Below, one piece after another: positions 12,887 through 25,678 of a stretch of 51,778 nucleotides of DNA. Below the pieces are notes generated by a model that worked only from the letters and a program-made list of their open reading frames with translations, did no database searches and was not told the DNA's origin. The stretch comes from Pelargonium tetragonum (lineage: Eukaryota > Streptophyta > Magnoliopsida > Geraniales > Geraniaceae), in NCBI GenBank assembly GCA_036897445.1, contig JAYMTL010000134.1, positions 1 through 51,778 on the forward strand, read 5' to 3'. Made by a program: the position numbers and the translations under genes. Numbering within the stretch: the stretch's first letter is position 1; the number at the start of each line of letters is the position of its first letter.

Positions 12887-15800
12887 GTATATAGAAATCC
12901 CAAGGTCTAGTCCTCGATTTTTATGAGGGATTGCCTATCAATAATACTCATAAATGTATTAAGACGTTGCGGTACTAAAAAGTTTGCTTATAAGAGAGAA
13001 ATTACCCCCGAATTTTGAACACCTATCGTGTTTATAATCTAACTCAATTCCACTTTAATAAGAACTTATAAAAAAAAAGTTTTTTAGTCCGTGATTAGAC
13101 CAAATCCCCGTAGCTACTACAATACAGCGTTTCATATTTTTCTAACGGACAGCATCTTCTTATACTTTAGAATAAAACAGGGAAAGGCTTTTTTAAAGTT
13201 TAAATGGGTAGCTCCCTTTCAGTAGAATTCAATAGCAACTATTAGGGCTTTTTTTAGGCTATAGGCCTAGTTGAACAGCCCTAAAATCTAACGAGTATTG
13301 TAATCTTTGTCTCAACAAAAAGGAACAGGTCTCCGATAAATACTAGGAAAAAAGCCTGGTGAAATGGAATAAACAGGAAAATTTCAATTTTGTAAGACAA
13401 TCCAAGCTTGATTTGAATTGTGGCTCCTTGTAGAAAAAGTTACCGCTCTGAAAGCTATTTTTTATTTTGAACTCGTGCATACCTCTTCAATTATACTTTG
13501 ACTTAAACTTAATTGAAATAGTCAGCTCCTTCCAACATACTATTTCACTAGATTTAAGGGTGAAGGTCAAAATATTATTTACTAACATATAAGTTTCGCC
13601 TTTAAACAGGAATTCCCTATAAAATTTACGCGGACTTAACGGAATTTTAAGATCTTGAAATTAGTAGGTTCCCCTTCTTTTACTTACGCCTTAGTTTTTT
13701 GTTACTAGAGCATTTCCTTTTTAGAGGGGGCCTGAAAAAGACTTGAGTAAAACGCGTTTTAATTTTTTATGGTGAAGGTAACCTTTAAGGAATAAAGTGT
13801 TAACTGTTAAAATTTTGCAGTCAGCTGTAATATAGGAGCCACTTTTATATACCAAAAATAGGACTATAAAAATTGCCCGGTGTCTACTTACAAAGAATCT
13901 ACGGAAAGCTTTTTAGTAGAACCCCTTTCGATCATAATACATAGACTTTTCCTAGAGAAGGGGTGGCTTTTAGTAGTTAAAACCCCAAAATTAAGCATTT
14001 TGTATTCTTGAAGTGAATACAGGAGTTCAATAAGAAAAAGTTTTTCTATTTGGGTTTAGGTAGGTGTCGGTTCTTAGGGAATACGTCTACGCTTTTAAGC
14101 GGTCCTACTGCCAATTATATCCTAGCAAAGAATTTCTAAATGTCTATTTGATTTTACCCTTCCTTTATTTATTGAGCCTAGCTTGCTTGGTTCAATAAGT
14201 TAAAACAAATTTAATACTGAAACCGGGCAAATAAACAAGGTAAGATTCTTATAATTACCATGGTAGGTTCTGAAAAGGAAGAATTTTTCTAAGATATGTT
14301 GTATTTTTGAAACCCAGAAGTGTCTTCATCGTAACTTTTATGAAATTGATAAATAGGTAGTACGCGATTCTAAATCTAAAGGGAATCCTTGAAGCTTATG
14401 TCTAGTAAAGAGGCCCAAAAATCTACCAAAGCGACAATAAATTTAAGTTTTCTAAAAAAACGCGGGGACTCCCGAACTTAAATAAAGTACACCAAATTAT
14501 ATTAAATTACTACTCCTAAACAAGCTTTTGATAAAGAGTCAATACCTAAAAAGCCTCTCGTTAAGCAGGAGGGGCCCCCTAAAGCGCTGCTTCCGGTTAA
14601 GAAGTTTTTTTCAGATGCTTTCCCCGGATCCACGAACTTGCTGAGAGTTTTCCCTCTTATATCAATCCAGGGAGGATAGGCCTTTTCGCAAGCTAATCTA
14701 TAAGAAAGATGAATTTCCTCTACTTTGCGTACCCTGAGGATTTAAACTTGCAATGTTTGCTGAGGTTGTACGACCTTTACTTCTAGCTGTACTATTGACT
14801 TTCTCTGTTTTTATATCAAAAAGCCCCTGTTCTATTGCCCAGAAACGGAAAAACTTCCTATAAAACTTGAAATTTCTACCATATAAAGTTAAACTAGCTT
14901 GCAATTAGCTAAGGATTCTGTAATAATACCTTTTACATTTACTCTAAATTCTTAATTGTTTAACAAAAGAGGCGTAATTTTAAGTATAACCTGTAGTAGT
15001 TTACTCTTCGATAGCATTAGAAAATAGTATTATAAGCTTAAGTAGAAATGCTTATATTAAGAATCATAGAGCCCTAGACTCGGTGAGTAAACCATAAAAC
15101 TGCAATTCCAAGCTAAGAAATCCGCAGCTAAAGTGCTACACATTATACTACAAACATGTTAGAAAAGAAAAAGGAGCCCTAAGTGTTAAAAATAACTAAA
15201 GGGTAATGGGATCTCCCACTCTTGTAAGAAAACCCCCTCTAAAATTGAAAAGTAATTAAGGCGTATTGCCCACCCTTTTTAGTCCCAGAAGACTCCTGCT
15301 TCTTTACTTACCCGCCTAAAGTTTCTGTTTAAGCTGCCGACTTCACTTGCGCTCATTACTAAGTTTTGGAAGGTACTTTGCATATCCCAGCTGCTTGTAA
15401 AAAGGGGTGCACTCTCTTACATGATTTAAGTATCTATCTTTCTTTATGCCAGTTAAATTTAGATTGATATAGAGATTTAGAAGGGAGATCTTGACTTTAT
15501 TATAATTTTATTAATTTCGTTGCATCAAAAAAAATTCCACGAAAACCTGGTTTAGAACAGAGTTTATAGACTTTTTTAAAAACTTAACGGGCCTGGCCCC
15601 CTTATAATTTACAATGAATTGAACTTTTGGGTTTTTAATATAGGGAGAATCCCTTGCTTTAGGCGCTGTTAAACCTTATAATCTAGAAATTTTTATAAGG
15701 ACATAGAAAAATTTTGAGCTTCTAAAACTTTAGGCTTCCTTTATAGTATCTTTTGAAAAAGGAAGTGAAGTGAAAACCCTGTATGTTGTAAGGTCCTTTC

Positions 15801-16868
15801 TGATGCATAAAAATCGACTTTTAAGTACTTAAACTAGGAATTTTTTAGAAATTTCTGCATCCTTATATATTTTTTCTTAATTTGCTTGCTTTTAGAGGGA
15901 AATAAAGAAGCAGGGATAAAATACCAGTACAGCTTCGTGGACTATTACAATCTACTCTAAGGATAAACACAAAGAACTAGAGGAATACAATCTTAGACAA
16001 CTAAGACTATTATAAAATCCTTAAACTATTTGTACAGCTAGAACAATAATATCCAATTCTTATCTATCTAACTAATTAATAAGGAATACTATATAAAATA
16101 CAACAAAAGAAACCCATAAGACAAGAGTCTCTTAAAGCAAGAAAACAACAAGCTTTTTTTCGTTGAGATATTACCTATTGCGTAAAAAGCACAAAAAGTG
16201 CATGACTTACAAGTAAAAGCAGCTCAAATTTGAGTGTTTCTCCTCTTGAAAACCCCCAAGGGTAATCAAACCCAAGGGTATTTATAAAAAAGTCTCCCGT
16301 AAATATTTGTGTTTTAGAAAGCTGCTCTAATAGGACCTTAGGCAAAATTATTCAAAATGCCCTCTCAAATCCCAGGGGCTTCCCCGAAAAGCAATTAAGT
16401 TTTAGATACAAAATACAAGAGAGAGACCTAAAAAAAACTTCCTTTGAAAAGAATAGCTTCTAATCCCCCTCTAGCTCCTAGTTTTCCTATATTCTTTATT
16501 GTGTTATACCATCTTAGCAGAAGACCCCCTTGGAAAAGCTTTAAGGAATTCCATAACTCTAGACCTCAACTCGGTTAGTCAAAAACCTAAGTATTTCGTT
16601 TGTTAGTCAACATTCTACAAGTCTCTTTAGTTATCTATTATAAACTGCGAATTCTTTTTATGGAACGGGGAATTCGTATACTAAAAGCCATTTTTGAGTT
16701 GATTATAAGGTCAATGCTTTTATTTCATTTTAATAAAAAGTACTAGGGTTATAGATTTTAATGCTACAAAGCGGTGTATTTTGAGAAATCTATGACATTC
16801 AGGCTTATCAGCAGTGCTCTATCATAACGAGAGTAACTTTCATTTGGGTCTGCTATTATCTGTGGAAT

Positions 16869-16939
16869 GGGGCTTTAATTTCAGCGATAGAATACCTTAC
16901 TTCTAAAAAAAGTAATAGGTTCAAGTCTGCTTAACTACA
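16869..16939 (+). pseudogene. trnR(UCU)-like, decayed or needing repair
   Basis: A tRNA-arg-like sequence with recognisable layout: acceptor GGGGCTT (16869-16875), TA, then a D stem ATTT/GAAT that pairs completely around loop CAGCGATA. The anticodon loop CTTCTAA (16900-16906) has T33 and anticodon TCT. The variable stretch is only three bases. The T arm begins ATAGG followed by loop TTCAAGT. Three stems are faulty: the anticodon stem CCTTA/AAAAA pairs at two of five positions, the T stem ATAGG/CTGCT at three of five, and the acceptor at about four of seven. The D-loop-to-T-loop core resembles organellar trnR(UCU) genes of green algae and plastids. As it stands it should not fold into a normal cloverleaf, so I call it a pseudogene. 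A chance resemblance remains possible. Confidence 0.4.
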
Positions 16940-17515
16940 AAGATTAAGAAAGATACTAAGAATGGAAATTCCACCAAGGGCCCGTTGAACTTATTCTAAA
17001 GTGCTCTAGTTCAAGTGATATTACGCCATCTAAAACAAAGGGTTTTTTATTCACTACGGTTTTAGCTTAAGTAAGGGTCAGATCCTCTTAGATCTCTTTT
17101 TATGACTATTTTTCTGCAGTTTCCACTTATTTTCTTTCTTTTTTATGTTTTTGCACTATACACTACTGTTCCCTTTTAGTTTAGGAAACCCTATATAGGA
17201 TTTTCAACAGAGGATTTCTATAGATTATAGATAAGCTAGAGTACTTATTTGTATAGTAAGTAATAGTTATAACAATAAAAGTAAGTATCCTCAACAATTA
17301 TACACAGAAGCTGCCCTAAGACGCTATAATTCACGAGTGTATGTACAAATTAGGAGTCGGGGCGGTCCTTTTACATACCTGCTGTGGCCTGTAGAAACAA
17401 AATAGCTCAATCATTTTTCATATCAAGCTATGTATTACTTTTTGAATCTCGAGACTAATTAGCGGGCATTCGCTAGTGATATTACAGGAATCTACCTAAG
17501 AAGCTGCCTTTTTGA

Positions 17516-17534
17516 AGAGCATCATAGTAAAAAA
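17516..17534 (+). repeat. 19-bp direct repeat, copy 1
   Basis: AGAGCATCATAGTAAAAAA occurs here and again, identical, at 18271-18289, 755 bp downstream. The sequence on either side of the two copies is unrelated. An exact 19-mer shared by chance within this window is unlikely but not impossible, since its 3' part is an A run. Confidence 0.55.
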
Positions 17535-18270
17535 AGCTTCCGAATCCGCTATTAAAGGTTCAGCATTTACTCTCATTTTTATGGGGAATGCGCTTGTAGA
17601 GCTCGCTGCTTAGTGAGATATTCCTGGTAAAAATACTTAATGACAGCTTAGGTTTTCTTGCTACTGAATTTATCGGATCCTTATGCCTTTTGAAGCTGAT
17701 GCATCGCTTGTAGGGGAGTCCCTATGTAGAATATAAGGAATCGAGCGCCTAAGATAAGCCGTGGAATTCCAAATCCGGTTATAGGAAGAATTTATAAGTA
17801 GAATTATACCATTCAGCACAGGAGCTTGTAATTAAAGGGTAACAGTTCGGCGAAATTCTGTTTATTAACTATTCCTGTAAAAAATTTAGACACAGGTTAA
17901 GTATATAATAAAAGAGAAAAAAAGGGTACGCCTATAACTCCGTAGGGTTCCTATCTAGTAGTAATTAATTCCCGTAGTAAGAAATTCAAAGCACTATTCT
18001 ACCCCTGTATGATACAATTCAAAAGTCTTCTTAGCTCGCATAGCAACAAATTCTGCGTATACCGTAGTCAATTTAGCTAGAGAGACCCGGTAACGTCTTA
18101 GGAAATTCCTTTTTTGGTTAAGCTAAATGGAATAAGAATTTTTAGCTGATGGAATTTGAGTTTTCTGCTTTTTTGAGACAGCTTTACCGGGGAATTCAAG
18201 AATCAATAACTAAAAGAAAAGTACGCGGTTGTACTAAAAAGAATGGCAGGTGACTCAGAACAAGTAGCCC

Positions 18271-18289
18271 AGAGCATCATAGTAAAAAA
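18271..18289 (+). repeat. 19-bp direct repeat, copy 2
   Basis: This is the exact second copy of the element at 17516-17534, in the same orientation. It may be a short recombinogenic repeat of the kind common in plant mitochondrial DNA, or the scar of a small duplication. Confidence 0.55.
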
Positions 18290-19068
18290 GCATCTCCTAA
18301 GAAGTCGGTGGAGCACAGGATTAACAAATCCCTTACTATTTCAGGATAAATTTCAAACCTTTTGCTAGCCAAGAAATATTCGTAAGTTTCCTATTTTTAT
18401 GAAAGGGATCCTAATTTGAATAAGTGTATTCATTGTCGGGTGTCGCGGGGCCTCTTCTCCGATAAGGGAAGGTAGAATAAAGTCTAAGAAAATTCCACAA
18501 TTGTTAGTAATCTAAATAGTGTAAGTATATACAAGTATAAAAGCGTGAACCTTGATAAGTGTAGAGGCTGACCTTGTATATGATTTTATGTTAAACCAGA
18601 CACCCCTCAAAAATTTTAATAAGTACGAAGACACCTAACCTAAGGAAGCTCTTAATTATTAGTACAAAATAGAAGAAATTCTATTCCTTACTTTTCTTTA
18701 TTCCTAACTAAGGCAAAAAGCCTTCGATAGAGTCTGTTTAGACTGTTATAGTGGGTTTCTTCATCAATAAATGAAAAGGGAAATCCTAAGATTCAAAAGG
18801 CTGCCTTGGGCCTATTTAGTTAAAATAGCTCTGGCTAGGCTATACTTTAGTAAGGAATAAAGAAACGAACTTAAAACCTACCCTACTTTCGCTTAAAGAC
18901 TCCTGGCGGCGGTTGGCTAGATTAGGAATTTATGATTTCACATTGGTAAATCAGACTACATTTCGAGGGGCTTTTTAGATTGAGCCAGAATCCTGAGTTA
19001 AAAAGTAGCTACGATTGCCCATGGATTTACTTTTCTTCAGAAGCGTAAAGGGTACACGCTCCAACATT

Positions 19069-19080
19069 TATATATATATA
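19069..19080. repeat. (TA)6 microsatellite
   Basis: Six TA units. A similar 13-base TA run lies at 26327-26339. These are low-complexity tracts expected in A+T-rich spacer. Confidence 0.6.
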
Positions 19081-22000
19081 CCGAGCCTATGAATCTATGA
19101 TTGGGAAAAGTACGAACAAATTCAAGAGTAGAGTTCCGAATCCTTAAGCAAAGCCCAGAAAGAGGAACCTTTCTTGATTTCAGGATAAAACTGTAATATT
19201 TTGACTTGTTACTTCATAAGTACCTAATTTCAAGGGAGTCATAGGTTAAAGTGGAATAAAAAAGCTTGTGGTTATAAAAGCACGGACCCATCGGCATAAC
19301 ATTTTAATAGCTAAAAATCATCTTTATTCTGAGCCTACTCATAGAAATCCACTAAAATCACTAATATTTATCAAGGATTTTGTGATACTAACTAAAGGCA
19401 AACAAAAATAGATAATAGGATTTACGTATTGGGCTACCGCCTTAAGCCCCCTTGTGATGGACGAACAGCCGTAAAGATATTAAAGGGCATTCGTTAAAGT
19501 TTAGCCAAGTCGATATCTGTTCCTATTCTTTTTCTTAGCTATCCACCCAAATTCCTTTGCTTAACTTATATATGATATATGGGCGGGTCCCGCCAGAAGA
19601 TAGGTACATTTTACTCTTCGTTCTGCTTGACTAGCTTTTATTTTATGTTAATAAAACAAAGCCATAATACTCGCAGAATTCTACAATAGAGTGGATCGGG
19701 TAAATGCAATTTTGTACTTCGTTTTTTTGTTTTTTAGGTCTAAGGTATACGGAATTTTTAGGGTTTATCCTTTCTTTATAAATGAAAGTTTTAGGAACAC
19801 TTTTGCATAGAAAACTCCTATTTTTATTAAGTAATTATACCTAACAAACAAGGTTTCTTTCTTGTATGGATTATTCGACTTTAATACCGATCAAAACGAG
19901 CACTGCGGGTACAGGAATAAGGGGCATTCCTTGTTAAACTATAATAAAGTTATTTACTTGTAATAGAAAAAATTTTCTTGTTGTAGAAGAGAATACTTGA
20001 TTGAATAAAATGGATTTTATGGAATTCCTTTGACAAGTAAGAGCTTTTGAACCCGAAGAACTTATTAGTTAATCTACCGCTGCAGTTACCCAAGTTTTCG
20101 GAATAGTTAAGAGGGACTTTAGAGAAGCTTTATTCTCCGCGAGGGATACCGCTTAATTGAGGCGGCGTCATTTTTAGTGCTAACTAGGTTGAACCTAAAA
20201 TTTTTTGCTTACTGCAACTATAATAAGAATAAGGGATATATCTTTCAAAGAAGGTTCTAAAAAAATTTAAGACAAAAACCCATGTTATTAGCGGAGTACT
20301 CGCTCTTTAATACCTTATATTAAGTTCAAGTAGTACTTAAATCGCTCCGTTGCTTTAGATATAAAGCAATTTTGTAGGGCTAAAAGGCACTTAGCTTAGA
20401 TAAGGTTAAGATCTAAGTTTTTAATAGCGAGTAAAGCTGCTCCACCAGTAGTTACCACTATTCTTAATTCATTTTTATGTCATAGGTTCACATAATGCGA
20501 TAAACTTTAAGACAACGGTACTTTGCATAAGTTAAAAGAGGCTCTTAGTAAAAAATTAACTCTATAATTATAATTAGAAACTAACCTAAGTTTAAGTCTC
20601 TGACGCAACGCTTTTTCATTTTAATATGGAGGTTTATAGAACATCCATAGTCTTTGGAAAGTTAAATTGCTTATAAATTCTTTTACAAATTAAGTGTCCA
20701 GTTTATAACTTGGAAAGCTACTGGGCCCCTTACGTACTTGTATTGGTATCTACTCAATGGTAAAGGGCCTTATCTTTTGAGAGCGGGATACTACGTAGTA
20801 AAAAGAACCTTGCTAATATCTAGAGACCAAAGGATGCTTACCTAAAGGTGTAAAATGATTTTTTAGGGCCCTTCTTAATAACGACCTTGTGTGTATTCTT
20901 CACTCTTTATTACTGGAGTTTTTGCTATAGGAATTTCTTTTATTAAAAGTATTGAAGTATAATATCTAGGTTCAATTCAAATAGTTAGCCTTTCAAAATG
21001 AATTAAAAGAAAGTGGGATTCTCTCTTTTTTTTATTTCATCTATAAACCCAATGGGCTACTTAATATAGGAATGCTGGGCTAAAGCAACACAAAGGGGAA
21101 GCTTTTATATTAAAACTTTACTAGTGACTCAAAAGGATCCTTAAATTCCGGATACATAATTTCTGCTCCCTTATTTTTTCCCAAGGCTTAAAAAAATTTT
21201 GAGTATTTTAGCCACGCATTTATACTACCAAAGCCTAAGACACTAGAAAATAAAGCTTGTTAAATGGGTCATTTTTGCTTTGACTCTTAGTCGTCATGAT
21301 GATTCGAAAGGTATAGGGTTAGAGAATTACTTGGAATCGCGTATACGAGTACATCTCCTATTGGTTTGCCTAGTCCCAAGAAGGCCCTGGGAAAAGTAGG
21401 ATCTGATCCGCCTTTACTACAGCTTCAAGTTCAAGCCGATTCGAATCAAGGGAATTCCTGCGTTAGCCCAAAGTTATCCTTTAGGCTTTTTAATACTACT
21501 CTAAAGAAAGGGCCCTCTTTGACTCCAGATCCTGCAAGGGTAATCATCTAAGGGATTCTCTATTTAAGTTATTTTGACTTAGCCCCTCAATAGTAAATCC
21601 AGGCAGGGAACTCTTTTATTGTCCTACTGTACTGATATTATAAGTTTACATCACGCAGCACTTTGCTTTTTCTTGACAAAGGTTATTTGAGTTAAAGAGA
21701 TAATTAAACCCTCATAGACTTTATCCAAGTTTACTCTTCTTGTTAATAAAAGGTTTTTCGTTAAAATAATCCACAAGTAGGAAATTACGACAAATTAAGA
21801 TTTCGTTTTAGTTTTTGAGAACTAAAGTTGCGTCGTCCTTGTTTTATAAATTTGCAGTAAAATTTTTCCTTCTGAAATTATAATAAGTATAATCTTGTCC
21901 AAGAAAAATCGGGTGTATCCTTAACGGCCCCTTTTTTGAGTTTTACAGCTTCCATTTATTCTACATCTAGAAATAAAAGTCAAGGCTATTTGGATACTGC

Positions 22001-23084
22001 TCCACTAGGGGTTCCTAGCACTTGCTTAGAAGTATATCCAGTATATATCTAAAAAAAGCCCTTTTACGGAGGCCCTCTTAATAATTGAATTGTTCTATGA
22101 AAACAATATGCATGCGTACCCCTCTATGTTACTCAAGTTTATACTCTTGATCCGGTTCTGGAAAGTTTCATAAAGGAAGTAACCAATAAAATATACCCAA
22201 CCACGCTTATTAAGGCAAACCTTGTTAATCTAACAAAGCTTGGCAACTCTCATTTTCTTTCCAACAACAAGGTGCAAAGCCCTTTGAGAATTCGCGGAGC
22301 CCTGGCGAGAAAATGAGTAAAACATTGGGGCAACCCCTATGGTACTGCATTCCCTAACCTAAATTTGGAAAGAATTACCTTTGATTTTGAGTTTCTCTCG
22401 CTCAGCATACTCTTTAAATGGACTCTTATGAATTCTATAGAGCTTTTTTATTGTCCTGTATATTAATTAGTTCCGAACAAAAAGCTTCCCTTTTCTATAA
22501 ACACACAGGACTTCTGCATTAGTGCATGCAATGTTAAAGCTATAACTTATTTGATTGTTAGTTAGAGTATAACCTTATCCAAGAAACGGATATGCACCTC
22601 CTTATCTAAGCCCATATTATGTATGGATATGTGGGCAAAAATCTTATTACTAAAAAGATATGCATAATAATCGGGAGTTGCTAAATTAGAACAAAAAAGG
22701 ACCTGTGACGTGAGTAGGGGTGGTTTGAACCAGAATTAGGTAGCTAAAAAGTGGTACTTGTTTACAGCCATTAAGTCCTTGGAAGATAAAGTTGGTAATT
22801 TATGAGTCCCCTTTTTGCAAGGCACAAAATAGAGTTGAGTTTTGGTATTTATTTAAGAGGTCGGGCCCTGGTTGGTGGGTATACTTAACTGTTTCTACAG
22901 AAATTGTTATTTAAAAAAAGCAGGGTAGTAGCTAGGCATTAGTTCCATTTACGAGTAGAGAGCGGGCTCTGTGTGTAGTTTATGAATTCCCGTTTTATAC
23001 TTAAGTGATAGAAAAGAAAATGCGGGACATGGAAGTCTTTTGGAGACCAAAAAGAGGAACTCTGCATTTGTTGTACCTGTGCTT

Positions 23085-23131
23085 ATATATAAGTCGACTT
23101 GAACCGCTGACTCAAGGATTTTCAGTTTCAT
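23085..23131 (-). pseudogene. trnF(GAA) 3' half, remnant
   Basis: Read on the minus strand, the segment has anticodon loop CTGAAAA (plus 23119-23125, anticodon GAA), then the 3' anticodon strand TCCTT, a five-base variable loop GAGTC, the T-stem strand AGCGG and the T loop TTCAAGT. Spacing from anticodon to T loop is exactly that of a normal tRNA. The core closely matches plant mitochondrial trnF as I recall it (CTGAAAATCCTTGTGTCAG). The 5' anticodon strand TGAAA no longer pairs with TCCTT (two of five at best), and the 3' T-stem strand CGACT has two mismatches. Upstream of the anticodon stem I see no D arm with a GG loop and no acceptor strand to pair with TATATAT. I infer a partial, degenerate copy, not a working gene. 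No gene flanks it. Confidence 0.5.
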
Positions 23132-25669
23132 TTATTTCGTTTATTACAAAGGCAATACCGGCTTGTAAATAGATAAAGTGACTCTAAAAAGGAAGAATCC
23201 AAACTTTGTATTTCCTTGGGGACACTTTGATTTTTGAAAGTGGGGACGCTGAAATTACTCTATATCTACATCTACTTACCACAGGGTTCCCATTAATATG
23301 TTTTTCTTATATCAACACAAGGCTTTAAGTTTTAAAGAAAAAATAGGTAAAACTGATCTAAAGCCCGGAAACAAAAGGCAAAAACCCTTATTTGCAAGAA
23401 GAGAAGTCTACAACTTTCCAATTCTGTACTAGGATACTCTCACCTAAATTAAGTTGTAAATCACATTCTGAATAGGAGATTTTAAGAGGCCCTCAAAACT
23501 ACAGACCTTTAAAAATTGAATAGGTTAAGTTGTTTCCATAAATTCTGAATAAAATAGGAACCTCTTTAGGCTAAGGGCCCTTTATTTAGGAAATATGAAA
23601 TCAAGTAAAAAGCAGTTACGGAAACAGCAAAGGGAAAGTCTAGTAAATAAAAAAAGTTATAAAGGCTGACCCATGTTGAGTAGAATTCGATGGGTTTTAC
23701 GAGATAGAGTTGTTTAGAATCATTTATCTAATATCTAATTATAACTAAAAGAAGTTCTTATCTATTAAATAAAGCAAGTAAATAAATTCAAGCTAAGCTT
23801 TTTTATTGTAAGTTCAAGTAACTCTTAAGTAGTAGGTAGACAACAGATTGCTCCAGAATTTCACTCTTAATACTAGATGAAATTGGAGGTTCAAGGGAAT
23901 AACCAGAAACTCTTAAACAATCCATCCTTTAAAAGCTCGCTATTTAAAATTTATAGGGTAACCCGTCCTAGAACTAAAATTTTAAGGGCTAGTATAAAAA
24001 TAAGACCATAAGTAACTTTGTTACAAAAGGGTATGAGTAAGTCCAGCTTTATAATAATGGGAGTGCTAGCTCTTGTAATGCTAGCCTGTTAAATCAAAAT
24101 TCTTGAGGTATCGGACTGAGGATTCCCTTAAATTAAAGTTAAGGAATAGAACGTATAACAACTCAAAAGGCTATACCCTTAAAATGCTAAACTGTGCAGT
24201 TAATTCTAAAGCTTTTTTACAAAATCTTTTCTAGGGTTTTATACCTACCGTTTTTATCCAATATCAAGCAGAGCTAAAATCCGTGTTAAAAGTTTTAGTA
24301 ATATCCCCTCTTATATAATAAATATAAAGGGTTGAAAGCTCCCGCCGCTAAAAGAATTTCGATCGTCTTTTTTAATATTAATACCCAAGAAAGTCCTTAT
24401 AGTCTATATAAAGAACCCAGATAATTTTAATAAAGAGGGCTTCAAAGGCATTACTTTTAGACAAGATCACAAACACGAAAAGGGTTAACTAAAAGTTGGG
24501 TAGACACATGTCGCATACACTTATAAAGAGGAATTCCTTACTTCATTTATTCAACAGGCAAGAAAAAGCAATTCTATAAAAAAAGTTAGGCCCTACTTAA
24601 TAGGGGACTTTTCCATGACTCTCAGTCATTTTTATATTTGATTTTAAGAACTTTTAAAACAGCCTGTCGTAATACTTTTCCCGGAGTTTTGAAAAGTACC
24701 CCCTGCTCTTTTTATCATTATCGATTTAGGGTCCACGTCAATCCAAGCAGGCTAGAATAGAAACTGGGAGAGATTAAAAACGCTTTAACGTATAAATTTG
24801 TAATGGTATAACGCAGGATTGTCCGATCGGGTGTCTTTTTCCTATTCAATTCAAGTCCGGAATGCAGGTTCGAACCTATGCTATAACATAGAATTTAGGA
24901 TCTAGGGAGGTTGTGGATAACTACTGTTTAAAATGTATTAGCTTTCCGAGAAGAGCTGTTAATAAGGGACACTATAATAAGGGTAGATTTATACTTATAC
25001 GCTGTCCTCATTTTGTTGTAAGGAACCAAAAGAATTCTAAGTCGAGTTAGGTATTTTGTAAAGTCAAAATAGGGGCTTTATTTTTGTCTTCCGTTTAAGT
25101 TTTTATAAAAACAGAGTATTACATTACAAACTTTTGACCTCTTTCCTACTTTTTAGTATAATTGGGGCAGCCATTCTACTGTTTCATTTTCTTGGAGGCA
25201 GTCCTTAATACTTACAAATACATTTTTCGTAGATTTGTGAAGCGTGCTTCCTAAAAAAGAAATTGACTATAACCCTTGCGACCTATCTAACATAAATGAG
25301 AGCTTTGCCTTTATCCTATTATGGATATGGAAGCTTTTCTAAATTTATTATGCCTTGTACAAAAAAATTTAATGAAAGGACCATAGTACTCGAAAATTGA
25401 AACAAATCAAATAAAGAGAAGCTTAGGGCCCTTAGTAGAAATAAAAAACCTTACTAGTTTTTATTATAGTTATACCCGATCCGAGCAGAGCTTTTGTAAC
25501 AAGAACCCATTCAATTCAAAGTATAAAAAGTCATTTTATATAAACGCCAAGCCTCTGTTAACTTTTTACGTGGAAATCCTGTCAAAGCATATATACCCCG
25601 TTTGATAAGAGCAAATTACACTTTCAGGGCTTATAGAAAAGAGCTTCTTCATTAAAAAAGTTAGGAATC

Positions 25670-25678
25670 CCGGGGGTC
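25670..25678 (+). repeat. CCGGGGGTC motif, copy 3
   Basis: This is the third exact plus-strand copy of the nine-base GC-rich word, here in the context AATCCCGGGGGTCCTTC. The flanks are unlike the copies at 3315 and 7386. Confidence 0.4.

Larger units (their letters stand above)
1..16868. other. AT-rich non-coding spacer
   Basis: I see no gene in this stretch. The longest ATG frame anywhere in the window, 89 codons at 1873-2142, lies here; its product (N-terminal hydrophobic run, then a lysine-rich middle) matches nothing I recognise, and its length fits chance at about 65% A+T. Stops are dense in all six frames. The stretch carries several copies of two over-represented words, GAGTCCT (for example 3715, 4355, 6556, 7867, 8927, 12224) and GGGCCC (5852, 8665, 10452, 14572), and the GC-rich palindromes listed separately. 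No rRNA core motif or intron domain V signature was found by eye. The texture, with many GAAAG/CTTTC-like words and EcoRI-type palindromes, is similar to plant mitochondrial spacer, though it is poorer in G+C than typical seed-plant mitochondrial DNA. Confidence 0.7.
16940..23084. other. AT-rich non-coding spacer
   Basis: No gene seen. The stretch holds a 19-bp direct repeat (17516 and 18271), a (TA)6 run at 19069-19080, and GGGCCC words at 16978, 20723, 20866, 21510 and 22863. Two weak tRNA-like patches (minus strand, about 20045-20104 and 22724-22772) are not firm enough to annotate. The remaining short frames look random. Confidence 0.65.

Noticed and set aside
20045-20104. Minus-strand D-arm-like CAGCGGTAGA followed by GGGTTCAAAA
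   Set aside because: Anticodon, T and acceptor stems do not pair, so chance resemblance is likely.
22724-22772. Minus-strand tRNA-Tyr-like patch with CTGTAAA loop, long variable stretch and TTCAAAC loop
   Set aside because: The T stem pairs at about one of five positions and no acceptor partner or D arm is visible, so it is too weak to list.
24060-24095. GCTAGC inverted repeat followed by a GTT anticodon-like loop
   Set aside because: A six-base restriction-type palindrome repeated across nine bases. No T arm follows, so not a tRNA-Asn.
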